Shown in pieces: positions 9,852 through 18,823 of a stretch of 64,000 nucleotides of DNA. The position numbers were made by a program, and so were the translations under genes. The notes below the pieces were generated by a model. The model was not told the DNA's origin and did not search any database. It saw only the letters and a program-made list of their open reading frames with translations. The number at the start of each line of letters is the position of its first letter. Within the stretch, counting starts at the first letter, position 1. The DNA comes from an uncultured Acidocella sp. (GTDB lineage: Bacteria > Pseudomonadota > Alphaproteobacteria > Acetobacterales > Acetobacteraceae), in the NCBI RefSeq assembly GCF_946222605.1, contig NZ_CAMIIE010000014.1:1-64000 (forward strand), in the 5' to 3' direction.

Positions 9852-10664
9852 ATGTCCGCCGTGCTCGACCGTGCCCTGAATATTCTGGAATGTCTCGCTC
9901 ACAGCCCCGGCGGGCTGCAGCTTTACGTGATCGCCGAGCGGCTGGACATGCCCCGCAGCGCCACCCACCGCCTGCTCGCCGATCTGGCCCGGCTCGGCTA
10001 TGTCGAGCAGGACCCGGTTTCGGAAATCTACCGGCTGACGCTGAAGATTTCCGCGATGGGGCAGGTCTTCCTGTCGCTGAACGGGATTCTCGACATCGCC
10101 CAGCCGATCCTGGAGGCGCTGGCGGCGAAGGCGGAGGAGCTGGTGCGGCTCTCCATCGTCAGCGATGAGCGGCTGACCTGGGTGGCGCGCGCGCAAGGGG
10201 CGCGCACCGGCTTTCGCTACGACCCGGATGCGGGGGCGCAGGCGCATCTCGCCTCCACCTCCTCCGGCCATGCCTGGCTGTCCACAATGTCCGACGAGGC
10301 GGCGGTGCGGCTGGTCAGCCTGCAGGGTTTCGGCGATCCGCGGCAGCTCGGGGTGAATGCGGTGATGACGGTGCAGGCGCTGCTGCAGCGTCTGCAGGCG
10401 GCCCGGCGCGATGGCTATGCGCTGGTGGTGGAAAGCTCCGCCCCGGGCCTCTCGGCGATTTCCACCCCGGTGCGGACCCGGGAGGGGACGCGCACCATCG
10501 GCGTGCTGAGCATCGCCGGCCCGTCCATGCGTCTGCCGGAGGAGCGGCTGCGGCGGCTGGCGCCGGATCTGCTGGCGGCGGCGGCGGAGCTGTCGGCGGC
10601 CAGCCTCGGCTCCGCCTATTTCGGCGGCACCTGGCGGCTGGGCCAGGAGGCGGCGCCGGGCTGA
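9852..10664 (+). CDS. IclR-family transcriptional regulator
   Basis: The 270-residue protein has an N-terminal winged HTH (LDRALNILECLAHSPGGLQLYVIAERL, then MPRSATHRLLADLARLGYV) and an IclR effector domain ending with a hydrophobic helix pair. The ATG at 9852 was chosen over one 36 bases upstream because AAAGGAG stands six bases before it. Its stop is nine bases from the stop of the converging flavoprotein operon (10674-16364), which it may regulate. The effector is unknown. Confidence 0.88.
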   Translation: MSAVLDRALNILECLAHSPGGLQLYVIAERLDMPRSATHRLLADLARLGYVEQDPVSEIYRLTLKISAMGQVFLSLNGILDIAQPILEALAAKAEELVRLSIVSDERLTWVARAQGARTGFRYDPDAGAQAHLASTSSGHAWLSTMSDEAAVRLVSLQGFGDPRQLGVNAVMTVQALLQRLQAARRDGYALVVESSAPGLSAISTPVRTREGTRTIGVLSIAGPSMRLPEERLRRLAPDLLAAAAELSAASLGSAYFGGTWRLGQEAAPG

Positions 10665-10673
10665 GCGGTTTCG

Positions 10674-12359
10674 CTACAGCGCCCCGGTGAGATGGGTGGC
10701 GGCGGCGTAGGCGAAGGCGAGGCCCGGCCCGATGGTGATGCCAGGCCCCGGATAGACGCCCCCCATGACCGACTGCATATCGTTACCCACCGCGTAAAGG
10801 CCGGGCAGGGGCGTGCCATCGCCCCGCATCACCTGGGCATATTCATTGGTGACCAGCCCGGTGGCGGCGCCGATATCGCCGGGCAGCAGCCGCACCGCAT
10901 AAAAGGGCGCGGTGGCGAGGCGGCCGAGATTGGGGTTGGGGGCATGCGCGGCATCCCCGTTCACCCGATGATACGCGGTGCTGCCGCGGCCGAATTCCGC
11001 ATCCACCCCGCTCGCGGCATAGTCATTCATCCGGGCGACGCTGGTCTGCAGCCCCTGCGCGTCGATGCCGAGCTTGCCGGCGAGGGCGGAGAGGCTGGGG
11101 GCTTCGACCAGATAGCCATCCGCCAGAAAGGGTTTCAGCCCGCGCCCGCCGGGGCGCACCATGCCCAGCCCGTATTTGCGCAAGGCGGTGGCATCCGCGA
11201 TCAGGAAGGCCGGGATGCTGGGGCTGTGGCGATGCGCCGCATACATGGCGCGGGTGAAGAGATGGTAGGAGGTGGCTTCGTTGACGAAGCGCCGCCCCGC
11301 CGCATTCACCACGATGGTGCCGGGCTTGCCGCGATCGAGCACGAAATGCGGGAAGACGGCGATGCTGCCATCCGCCCGGCGGCGGGTGGAGACCGGGGCC
11401 CAGAAGGCATTGTCCAGCGCGCCCCCGCCATAATGCGCGCCCAGCGCCAGGGCCATGTCGTGAATCCGGCCGGTATGGCCCGGCGCGCCGGGAGAAAACG
11501 CGGCGGTGGGCTGGGGCAGCATCTCCGCCCGGCGGGTGGGGTGGCGGTTGAAGCCGCCGGTGGCCATCACCACGCCGCGCCTTGCCGTGATGTCGTATAT
11601 GCGGCCGTTCTGGCGCAGTTTGATGCCGGTGACGCGGCCGTTTTCGGTGAGCAGCGTTTCGGTTTCGGCCTGGGTGACGAGATCCGCCCCCGCCGCGTCC
11701 AGCGAGGCCAGCAGCCTGCCGATCAGCGCGTTGCCCATCACCAGCCGGGTGCCGCGACGATGGGTGAGGCGGTCTAGGCCGTAGCTTCCGATGAGTTGGG
11801 CGGCGTAGAGGAAGCTCTCCGCGGTTTTCGTCATCTTCAGCAGATGCGCGATATCGTCGCGGTCGATCATCAGCCCGCCGAGAATGGTGAATTCCGGGAT
11901 GGGCGGGCGGATGAGACCCAGTTTTTTGCCAAGTTTGCGGCCATCGAAAGGCAAAGGCTCCAGGGCGCGGCCGCGCAATGTGGCGCCCTGGGCTTCCTGG
12001 ATATAATCCGGGTGCAGGGGCCGGGCGCGCAATTGCACCTGCGTCTCGTTCTGCAGCCTGGCGATGGCTTGCGGGCCCCAATGCAGAAAAGCGTCGCGCA
12101 TGGCGGCACTGGAATGGTTGCCGACGGTTTCATTCAGGAAGGTCCGGGCGTGCGCGCTATCGTCCGGCGGCGCGCCGACGCTGGCGGCGAGCGGCGAGCC
12201 CGGCACCCAGATGGTGGCGGCGGAAAAGGCGCTGGTGCCGCCGAGATGTTCGGTGCGCTCCACCAGCAGGGCGGAGAGGCCGTTGAGCCGGGCGAACAGG
12301 CAGACGGCCATGCCGGCGGCGCCGGCGCCCAGCACGATGACATCGTAGGTGGATTTCAT
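10674..12359 (-). CDS. KstD-like FAD-dependent dehydrogenase
   Basis: The 561-residue flavoprotein belongs to the fumarate reductase/3-ketosteroid-1-dehydrogenase superfamily. The dinucleotide fold VIVLGAGAAGMAVCLFARLNG opens the protein, followed by ERTEHLGGTSAFSAATIWVPG. The C-terminus has GLYAVGNDMQSVMGGVYPGPGITIGPGL, the FAD and active-site stretch that carries the catalytic Tyr in KstD. It should remove two hydrogens next to a ketone in a ring. It is the last gene of a five-gene minus operon that also holds a second such enzyme, and overlaps the TIM-barrel gene by four bases. I infer a cyclic oxo-acid substrate rather than a steroid from the neighbours. Confidence 0.85.
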   Translation of the reverse strand: MKSTYDVIVLGAGAAGMAVCLFARLNGLSALLVERTEHLGGTSAFSAATIWVPGSPLAASVGAPPDDSAHARTFLNETVGNHSSAAMRDAFLHWGPQAIARLQNETQVQLRARPLHPDYIQEAQGATLRGRALEPLPFDGRKLGKKLGLIRPPIPEFTILGGLMIDRDDIAHLLKMTKTAESFLYAAQLIGSYGLDRLTHRRGTRLVMGNALIGRLLASLDAAGADLVTQAETETLLTENGRVTGIKLRQNGRIYDITARRGVVMATGGFNRHPTRRAEMLPQPTAAFSPGAPGHTGRIHDMALALGAHYGGGALDNAFWAPVSTRRRADGSIAVFPHFVLDRGKPGTIVVNAAGRRFVNEATSYHLFTRAMYAAHRHSPSIPAFLIADATALRKYGLGMVRPGGRGLKPFLADGYLVEAPSLSALAGKLGIDAQGLQTSVARMNDYAASGVDAEFGRGSTAYHRVNGDAAHAPNPNLGRLATAPFYAVRLLPGDIGAATGLVTNEYAQVMRGDGTPLPGLYAVGNDMQSVMGGVYPGPGITIGPGLAFAYAAATHLTGAL

Positions 12360-13171
12360 GCGACAGCCTCCTCGGCCAGTTTCTTCGAGGCGGTCAGGCA
12401 ATCCTTCGCCCAGTTCAGCGGGCCGCGCGCCGGGGCGAGGCGGATATTGGGCATCTCGACACTCAACGGCAGATCGGCCGGTAGGGCGCGGAGCATGCCG
12501 GTAATGTCGATGCCGCCCGTGCCGGGGAGCAGACGCTCCTGCCGGGCGGTGTGGATGAGGCCCTCGACCGTGGCGGGGATCTCCGCCGGGGCATCGCAGA
12601 TCTGGCCGTAATGCAGCAGCCCGCGCGGGATTGCGGCCACGGCGGCCGGGCCGCCGGGGCTGCGGGCGTAATGCAGCGCATCCACCAGAATGCCGGCATT
12701 GGCGGGCTGGCCGGCCTGCGCCACCAGCCGGCGCGCGGCGGCGACGTCCGGCACCGCGGTCCAGGGCATGAACTCGATATCGGCGGTGAGGCGGCGCGCG
12801 GCGGCGGCGGCGCAGAAGGCGGCGTAGCTGGCGGCGAGGCGGGAGGGGTCGGGATCGTCCCCCGCCACCAGCACGGCGCGCGCGCCCAGCGCGGCGGCGG
12901 CGTCCAGAACGGGCAAAGCCGGTTCGAGCTGGAAATCCGGGCCGAGGCGGATGATCTCGACATCGAAGATCTCAAGGCCGGTCGCCCGCAGGCGCGCGCG
13001 CGTGTCGCGCAGCAGCGCGGGGCTAGCGGCGAGATCGTGGAACAGGCCGCCAGGTGCGGCGGGGCGCAGCCGCAAGCCGGCATGGCTGTAGCCGGCGGCG
13101 GCGGCGGTTTCCACCAGCGCGGGCGGGGCCAGCTCCAGCAGGGTGAGATGGGCGAGAGAATAAGCGCGCAT
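12356..13171 (-). CDS. Sugar-phosphate isomerase/epimerase-like TIM-barrel protein
   Basis: The 271-residue protein is a single xylose-isomerase-like TIM barrel (AP endonuclease family 2 fold). It opens with SLAHLTLLELAPPALVETAAAAGYSHAGLR, and putative metal ligands lie in LTADIEFMPWTA, GILVDALHYARS and LLHYGQICDA. In hydroaromatic loci this fold serves as 3-dehydroshikimate dehydratase or as an isomerase; which applies here cannot be told. It sits one base after the shikimate-dehydrogenase-like gene and overlaps the downstream flavoprotein gene by four bases (ATGA). Confidence 0.75.
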   Translation of the reverse strand: MRAYSLAHLTLLELAPPALVETAAAAGYSHAGLRLRPAAPGGLFHDLAASPALLRDTRARLRATGLEIFDVEIIRLGPDFQLEPALPVLDAAAALGARAVLVAGDDPDPSRLAASYAAFCAAAAARRLTADIEFMPWTAVPDVAAARRLVAQAGQPANAGILVDALHYARSPGGPAAVAAIPRGLLHYGQICDAPAEIPATVEGLIHTARQERLLPGTGGIDITGMLRALPADLPLSVEMPNIRLAPARGPLNWAKDCLTASKKLAEEAVA

Positions 13172-13172
13172 C

Positions 13173-13994
13173 TCAGGCCCCCCGGTTTTCGTGGCCGGGC
13201 GGCGTGTAGAAATCCAGCATCAGCGCGCATACGCCGTTGAACATCTCCACCCCGGTGCGGGTGCGGCAGCCTTGCGCGCGGGCGGCCTGCAGGAAGGGGG
13301 TATCCTCCGGGGCGGTGATCACGTCGGCCGCGACCATCGCGGGGGAGAGGCGGGTGATGTCCACCGGCAGCGGGTCATCGGCGCGCATGCCGGCGGGGGT
13401 GGCGTTGACGACGATGTCGAACCCGGTGGGGTCGGCGCTGCCGGGGCAGGCGCGGCCATTGGCGGCGGGGGCGAGCAGGTCGAGCAGCGCCGCGCGCCGG
13501 GCGGGGTTGTCGTCATGCACCGCCAGCGCCGCGACTCCGGCCTCCAGCAGCGCCAGCGCGATGGCGCTGCCCGCCCCGCCGGCGCCCACCAGCAGCACCC
13601 GCTTGCCCGCCGGCGCGCCGCCGCCGGCGATCAGCGAGGCGACAAATCCCTCGCCATCGAAAATATCGCCGTACCAGCCGCCATCCGGGCTCCGGCGCAG
13701 CACATTCACCGTGCGCAGCAGCCGCGAGCGCGCGGAGGTGCTGGCGCACAGCGTATAGAAGGCGAATTTATGCGGCACGGTGACGATGAGGCCGGCGAGG
13801 TTTCTGGCCAGCGAGATGCCGGTGACGAAGCCGGTGAGATCCTCCGGGGTGACATGGAAGGGCACGACGACGCTATTCAGCCCGCGCGCCATCAGCCCGG
13901 CCGTCATCCCGGCGGGGGATTTCACCTGGGCGATCGGGTCGCCGACGATGCCGATGACCGCGCTGGCGCCGCTGAGCAAAGAGAGAGTGGTCAT
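13173..13994 (-). CDS. Shikimate dehydrogenase-like protein
   Basis: The 273-residue protein has the AroE fold: substrate-binding N-terminus IGIVGDPIAQVKSPAGMTAGLMARG, TVPHK (the Lys is the catalytic base in AroE), and the NAD(P) fold VLLVGAGGAGSAIALALLEAG near residue 135 followed by NATPAGM. The Asp of the canonical N-x-D pair is not obvious and the central region differs from housekeeping AroE, so it is probably catabolic, acting on a hydroxylated or oxo cyclohexane acid. It is inside the flavoprotein operon. Confidence 0.8.
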   Translation of the reverse strand: MTTLSLLSGASAVIGIVGDPIAQVKSPAGMTAGLMARGLNSVVVPFHVTPEDLTGFVTGISLARNLAGLIVTVPHKFAFYTLCASTSARSRLLRTVNVLRRSPDGGWYGDIFDGEGFVASLIAGGGAPAGKRVLLVGAGGAGSAIALALLEAGVAALAVHDDNPARRAALLDLLAPAANGRACPGSADPTGFDIVVNATPAGMRADDPLPVDITRLSPAMVAADVITAPEDTPFLQAARAQGCRTRTGVEMFNGVCALMLDFYTPPGHENRGA

Positions 13995-14021
13995 TTTGGA
14001 TGTTTCCTTCAGCCGGGAGGC

Positions 14022-14633
14022 TCAGCGCAGCGGTGAGATGGCGGTGGGCACATAGAGGCCCGCTTGCATCTCCGGCGTCAGCCAGACCGCGCTGCGCGGC
14101 GGCCAGACCCCGGCGGCGACCGATTCAGCCCGCCTGGCGAAGCGGGCATTCGCATCCGCGTAGGGCCAGATATGGGTGATGCGCGGCGTGCCATCCAGCC
14201 CGTAGAGCGCGATGGTGAGCGGGGAGATGGCGGTGCGCCCCGGCAGTGTCTCCGCCCAGCCCTCGAAGGTCGGCAGCAGCCCGCCGGGTTTCAGAACATA
14301 GCTGCGGATTTCGTAAATGCCGCCGAAGCTGCCGGTTTCCACGGGCGGCATGTTGGGGAAGGGGGCGTAGCTTTCCATCTCCAGCCGGGTGAGGAAGTCC
14401 GCCGCGCCGAACGGGTTGGCGGCGGTGAGGCCGCGCTGGCGTTCACGCAGCAGGTCTGCGTCGTCTTCGAATTCACGCAGGATGGCAAGCTTGTTGAGGC
14501 TGCCGACATCGCAGAGCCAGGCGCCGAGCAGACGGCCCTTGCCGTCTTTCATATAAGCCTCGGCCGCTTGGATGAATTTTGGCGCGCTGCCGATCTGGAT
14601 GGAGAGGGTGGCGAGTTCGTAGCGTTTGCTCAT
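14022..14633 (-). CDS. NIPSNAP-family protein
   Basis: The 203-residue protein contains two ferredoxin-like alpha/beta repeats; the second, GGIYEIRSYVLKPGGLLPTFEGWAETLPGR, matches the NIPSNAP pattern, and THIWPYADANARFARRAES closes the domain. Bacterial NIPSNAP proteins often sit in degradation operons without a known reaction. It is three bases downstream of the second flavoprotein gene, so it should be co-expressed with it. A role as a dimeric isomerase or accessory protein is speculation. Confidence 0.75.
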   Translation of the reverse strand: MSKRYELATLSIQIGSAPKFIQAAEAYMKDGKGRLLGAWLCDVGSLNKLAILREFEDDADLLRERQRGLTAANPFGAADFLTRLEMESYAPFPNMPPVETGSFGGIYEIRSYVLKPGGLLPTFEGWAETLPGRTAISPLTIALYGLDGTPRITHIWPYADANARFARRAESVAAGVWPPRSAVWLTPEMQAGLYVPTAISPLR

Positions 14634-14636
14634 GGT

Positions 14637-16364
14637 CTAACTTTCCTGATGATCGGCGATGAAATGCGCGGCGAGCCAGCCGAAGGTCATCGCCGGGCCA
14701 AGGGTGATGCCGCCGCTGGGGTAATGCCCGCCCATGATGCTCGACATGTCGTTGCCGGCCGCGAACAGGCCGGGGACCGGCTGGCCGGCCGCATCCAGCA
14801 CGCGGGCATGCTCGTCCGTGTTCAGCCCGGCGAAGGTGCCCAGGCTGCCGGGGACGATTTTCACCGCATAGAAAGGCGGTTTGGCGATGGCGGCGAGGCA
14901 GGGGTTGGGGCCGATCCGCGCATCGCCGCCGGCGCGCTGGAACGGGGTGCCGCCACGGCCGAAGGCGCGGTCCTCGCCGCTGGCGGCATCCGCGTTATGG
15001 GCGGCGATGCTGTCCGCCAGGGACGGCGCCTCGATGCCGCAGGCGGCGGCGAGGGCGGCCAGGCTGTCGCCGCGCTTGAGATAGCCGCTGCGCAGATAAA
15101 AGCCTTTTGGCACCGGAAACGGCTTCACCGCGCCCAGCCCGTAGCGATGCAGAAACCGGGAATCGCAAATCAGCCACGCCGCCACGCTCTGGCCGGGCGG
15201 GGTGGCGGCGAACAGGGCGCGCATGAAATCATGATAGGGCCCGGCCTCGTTGACGAAGCGCCGGCCATCGGCGGTGACGGCGATGAGGCCCGGCTTGGCG
15301 CGGTCGATCAGATGCGGATACCGGCCGACGCTGCCATCGCGCCGCGGCGGCAGGGAGACCGGTGCCCAGGCGCCGGCATCCGCCAGATCCGCGCGGACCT
15401 GCCCGCCCGCCTGTTCGCCAAGCCGCAAGCCCGCACCGTTATTCTCCACCGGCGCCGCCGAGGCGTGCGGGGTGCCGGCGCGGACATGGCCGAACAATGT
15501 TTGCTGGCGCAGCGCATCATGCGGAAAGCCACCCGTGGCGAGAATCACCGCCCGGCGCGCGCGGATGGCGCGGGGGCCGTGCGGCGTGTTGAAGAGCGCG
15601 CCCGCGACCCGGCCTTGTTCGATGATCAGGCGCTGGGCTTCGAGATTTTCATACAGGCCGATCTTGAGATCCGCCGCCGTGCGCAGCAGCCGCGCCGCCA
15701 GGGCGTTGCCGTTGACCAGCTGCATGCCGCGGCCATGACGCAGGCACTGCGCCAGATGCCGGCCGAGGCGCCGGGCCACATGCAGGAAGGAGGCGAATTT
15801 TCGGGTGGCATGCAGGAAATGATAGAGATCCGCGCCGGCGGCGATGCCCATGCCGCACAGCGTCGTCTCCGGTATCGGCCGGCGCAGCCGGGGCAAAAGC
15901 GGCCCCAGTGCGCGGCCATCATAAGGGGCGGCGACCATGGAGCGCCCGCCCTTCACGGCGCCGGGCAGATCGCCGTGAAAATCCGGCACCGACATGCCGG
16001 GCAGGAATTTCACCGCGGTCTGGCCGTCGAAAAACGCCGCCATGCGCGGTGCGGCGCGCAGATAGCTGTCGATCTTGCGGTCGTCATACTGGTTGCCCAG
16101 CACCGCGCGCAGATAAAGCCGGGGCGCATCCTCGGGCTCCTCGAAGCCGTCGGCGCGGACGGCTGGATTATGCGGCACCCAGAGCCAGCCGCCGGAATAG
16201 GCCGTGGTGCCGCCAAATTGCGGCGCCTTTTCCGCGACCAGCACCCGCAGCCCGCGCGAAGCGGCGGTGATGGCGGCGGCGAGCCCGGCGGCGCCGGAGC
16301 CGATCACCAGCACATCCACCTGCGCGGGCAGGGGCGGCGATAGATGGGCGGATGTCTGCTGCAT
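14637..16364 (-). CDS. KstD-like FAD-dependent dehydrogenase, second copy
   Basis: The 575-residue protein is a diverged relative of the flavoprotein at 10674-12359. It starts with VDVLVIGSGAAGLAAAITAASRG (FAD fold, residues about 15-40) and AEKAPQFGGTTAYSGGWLWVPH, and ends with GLFAAGNDMSSIMGGHYP and GGITLGPAMTFGW. It is the first gene of the minus operon, so its promoter lies in the 319-base gap shared with the LivK-type gene. Two ring desaturases in one operon suggest two successive dehydrogenations, as needed to turn an oxocyclohexane acid into a phenol. Confidence 0.86.
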   Translation of the reverse strand: MQQTSAHLSPPLPAQVDVLVIGSGAAGLAAAITAASRGLRVLVAEKAPQFGGTTAYSGGWLWVPHNPAVRADGFEEPEDAPRLYLRAVLGNQYDDRKIDSYLRAAPRMAAFFDGQTAVKFLPGMSVPDFHGDLPGAVKGGRSMVAAPYDGRALGPLLPRLRRPIPETTLCGMGIAAGADLYHFLHATRKFASFLHVARRLGRHLAQCLRHGRGMQLVNGNALAARLLRTAADLKIGLYENLEAQRLIIEQGRVAGALFNTPHGPRAIRARRAVILATGGFPHDALRQQTLFGHVRAGTPHASAAPVENNGAGLRLGEQAGGQVRADLADAGAWAPVSLPPRRDGSVGRYPHLIDRAKPGLIAVTADGRRFVNEAGPYHDFMRALFAATPPGQSVAAWLICDSRFLHRYGLGAVKPFPVPKGFYLRSGYLKRGDSLAALAAACGIEAPSLADSIAAHNADAASGEDRAFGRGGTPFQRAGGDARIGPNPCLAAIAKPPFYAVKIVPGSLGTFAGLNTDEHARVLDAAGQPVPGLFAAGNDMSSIMGGHYPSGGITLGPAMTFGWLAAHFIADHQES

Positions 16365-16683
16365 GTCTCCTCGATCCGGCCCACAATGAACCTGACGTTT
16401 AATTATTTAATTGACTAGTATCAGGTTATAATCTGGAATACAATTCCAATTTAGCGACGATTATGAACGATGAAACTGAGGGGAGGCTAAATTCTCTGTT
16501 GTAATCTGGTTCCCTCCTGTGATACGGGCGAGGAAGGGTTAAACAATAAGCAATCAACGCAAGGGGAGCGCGCCGAAAAATAACTAAACAGATGTTACAT
16601 AAAATGGGCTGAAAGCCCGATCATCCGCTGACCAAAGACGATTTAGTACAAACCATAAAGCAATAAAATCAAGCGAGGGAACC
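16365..16683. promoter_or_regulatory. AT-rich divergent control region with inverted repeats
   Basis: This 319-base gap has no gene and is clearly richer in A and T than its flanks. It holds AACCTGA (16389-16395) inverted at 16421-16427, GGAATACAATTCC (16435-16447), and the hairpin GGGCTGAAAGCCC (16606-16618). The first two lie near the flavoprotein operon start and look like operators; the third is in the leader of the binding-protein gene. A ribosome site (GCGAGGGA) precedes the ATG at 16684. Confidence 0.55.
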
Positions 16684-17934
16684 ATGGACCAAGACCAGAT
16701 TCAGCCTGTTTTCACCACCGGCCGCCGCCGCCTGCTGGGGGCCGCCGCCGGGGTCGCGACGGGCTGCGCGCTGGCGATGCCGCATATCGCGCGTGCCGCC
16801 GCGCCGATCCGCATTGGCCTGTTGCAGGCGAAGGAAGGCTCCATCGCGGTGCAGGCGGAATATCTGCAGCGTGGTACATTCCTGGCGCTGGAACAGATGA
16901 ACAATCAGCTGCTGGGCCAGCCGGCGGAGATTGTGTGGGTGGACGAACCCTCCGCCCAGGGTGCCGCGCAAAATGCGTTGCAGCTGATCCAGCAAAATAA
17001 TGTGGTGGCATTGCTTGGCGGGTCGCTGAGCTCCGACGCGCTGGCGGAGGAGGCTGTTGCCGGGCAGCATAAGATTCCCTTCATGATCAATAACGCCGCG
17101 GCGGAGGAGATCACCGGCGCGAAATGCAATCCCTACACGTTCCGGCTGCAGCCGCCGGTGCCGGTGCAGGCGGCGGCGATGCTGCCTTACCTGCAAAGCA
17201 TCGGCAAACGCTGGTACTTCCTGACCTCCGCCTACGCATTCGGGCAGGATATCGCGGCCTCCTTCAAGGCGCTTCTCAAGGGCATCGGCGGGACGGTCGT
17301 CGGCGATGATTCGGTGCCGGTGGGCAGCAGCGATTTCAGCTCCTATATCCTGAAAATCCGCGAGGCGAAGCCGGATCTGGTCATCGGCGGGCTGACCTCG
17401 GCGGATCTGTCGAATTTCCTGAAACAATGGAAGCAGTTTGGCCTGGCCGACAAGATTCCGTTCACGGAAATCGCGGTGGGCGATACCGATCTCTGGGCCG
17501 TGGGCAAAAACAATGTCGCGGGGACCTACACGACCCTGTGGTATTACAAGGACCCGAACAACTCGCCCGCCGACAAGGCGTTCGCCGCCGCCTTCCAGAA
17601 GAAATACGGCAAGCCCGCCGCCGACAAGGCCTGGATGGGCTGGTATTCGGCGAAGATCATGTTCGAGGCGATCAACAAGGCCGGCTCCACCGACCCTGAC
17701 GCGATCGTGCATGCCCTGCAGAACTGGCAGGAACAGGATGGCGGCATCACCGTGCATTTCGATAAATGGAACAACCAGCTGGTGCATCGCTTCCTGGTTG
17801 TCGGGGTGAAAAAGAACATCCCCGACGATTACGATTATTTCGATGTTCTGCGGTCGATTCCGGACTCCGACGCGGCGGCGCAAAAGGCCTTCGGCACCGC
17901 GGCCGACAGTGCCTGCCACATGACGCCGCTTTAA
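16684..17934 (+). CDS. LivK-type ABC transporter substrate-binding protein
   Basis: The 416-residue periplasmic protein belongs to the branched-chain amino acid/urea/amide binding family (type I fold). The N-terminus TTGRRRLLGAAAG with a hydrophobic stretch ending in ARAAA resembles a twin-arginine signal. The mature part starts PIRIGLLQAKEGSIAVQAEYLQRGTFLALEQMN in sections typical for the family. It leads an uptake operon (17954-21321) with LivH and a fused LivM-LivG-LivF. Given the neighbours, quinate, shikimate or a related ring acid is the likely ligand; this is inference. Confidence 0.88.
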   Translation: MDQDQIQPVFTTGRRRLLGAAAGVATGCALAMPHIARAAAPIRIGLLQAKEGSIAVQAEYLQRGTFLALEQMNNQLLGQPAEIVWVDEPSAQGAAQNALQLIQQNNVVALLGGSLSSDALAEEAVAGQHKIPFMINNAAAEEITGAKCNPYTFRLQPPVPVQAAAMLPYLQSIGKRWYFLTSAYAFGQDIAASFKALLKGIGGTVVGDDSVPVGSSDFSSYILKIREAKPDLVIGGLTSADLSNFLKQWKQFGLADKIPFTEIAVGDTDLWAVGKNNVAGTYTTLWYYKDPNNSPADKAFAAAFQKKYGKPAADKAWMGWYSAKIMFEAINKAGSTDPDAIVHALQNWQEQDGGITVHFDKWNNQLVHRFLVVGVKKNIPDDYDYFDVLRSIPDSDAAAQKAFGTAADSACHMTPL

Positions 17935-17953
17935 GGCCGAGGGAGCTGGCGCC

Positions 17954-18823
17954 ATGCTCGATATGATGATCATGCAGGCCGGAAACGGCCTCGCATTGGG
18001 GTTTCTGTACGTTCTTATCGCCCTCGGGCTGTCGATTATTTTTGGATTGCTCGGAATCGTCAATTTCGCGCATGGCGTGTTCTTTGCCCTGGGCGCGTAT
18101 TTTTCGCTCACCCTGTTCAATCTGATGGGCTGGTGGGGCGTGCCCTTGGCGCTGGCGATCGTCTGCGTCATCGGCATGATCACCGAAGTTCTGCTGATTC
18201 GCAGGCTCTACGACAAAGAGCCGCTGGTGAGCCTGATCGTCACCTTCGCGCTGGCATTGCTGGCGCAGGCGGTCATTCGCGCGGTGTGGGGCGCGCAGGG
18301 GCAGCCTTTCAACGCGCCGGGCTGGCTGAATGGCGTGATCATCGCCGGGCCATTCATCATCGCCAGCTATCGCATCGCGATCATGGTCTGCGCGGTGGTG
18401 ATTTTGCTGGCCTTCTGGGCGTTCATGAATTTCACCCCGTTCGGGCGGGTGCTGCGCGCCGGCTCGCGCGATCCGCAGATGGTGCAGCTGCTGGGCATCA
18501 ATCTGCCGCATGTGCTCACCGGCACCTTCGGGTTGGGATGTCTGCTGGCGGCGATTGCGGGTTTGCTCGCCGCGCCGATCTGGACGGTGGCGCCGACAAT
18601 GGGCACGGATGCGATCATGCCGGCCTTCGTGGTGGTGACAATCGGCGGGCTTGGCTCCTATGCCGGGGCCATCGTCGCCGGCCTGGCGGTGGGGCTGGTG
18701 CAGGCCTTGACCATTCAATTCATGCCGGATGCCTCGACCGCGGCGATGTACGTGCTGATGGCGATCATATTGTTGCTGCGTCCGCGCGGCCTGTTCGGCG
18801 AGCAATGGGAGCGTTTTGAATGA
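17954..18823 (+). CDS. LivH-type ABC permease
   Basis: The 289-residue protein is a LivH-family inner-membrane permease with about eight hydrophobic segments. GLSIIFGLLGIVNFAHGVFFALGAY near residues 25-50 and GIVAGLAVGLVQAL-like repeats near the C-terminus are typical. It follows the binding protein by 19 bases and its stop overlaps the start of the fused permease-ATPase by four bases (ATGA). It would pair with the LivM half of that fusion. Confidence 0.9.
   Translation: MLDMMIMQAGNGLALGFLYVLIALGLSIIFGLLGIVNFAHGVFFALGAYFSLTLFNLMGWWGVPLALAIVCVIGMITEVLLIRRLYDKEPLVSLIVTFALALLAQAVIRAVWGAQGQPFNAPGWLNGVIIAGPFIIASYRIAIMVCAVVILLAFWAFMNFTPFGRVLRAGSRDPQMVQLLGINLPHVLTGTFGLGCLLAAIAGLLAAPIWTVAPTMGTDAIMPAFVVVTIGGLGSYAGAIVAGLAVGLVQALTIQFMPDASTAAMYVLMAIILLLRPRGLFGEQWERFE

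Noticed and set aside
10674..16364. Steroid catabolism locus based on KstD-like flavoproteins
   Set aside because: No other steroid genes (kst, hsa, mce or ketosteroid isomerase type) are near, and neighbours point to ring acids and protocatechuate.
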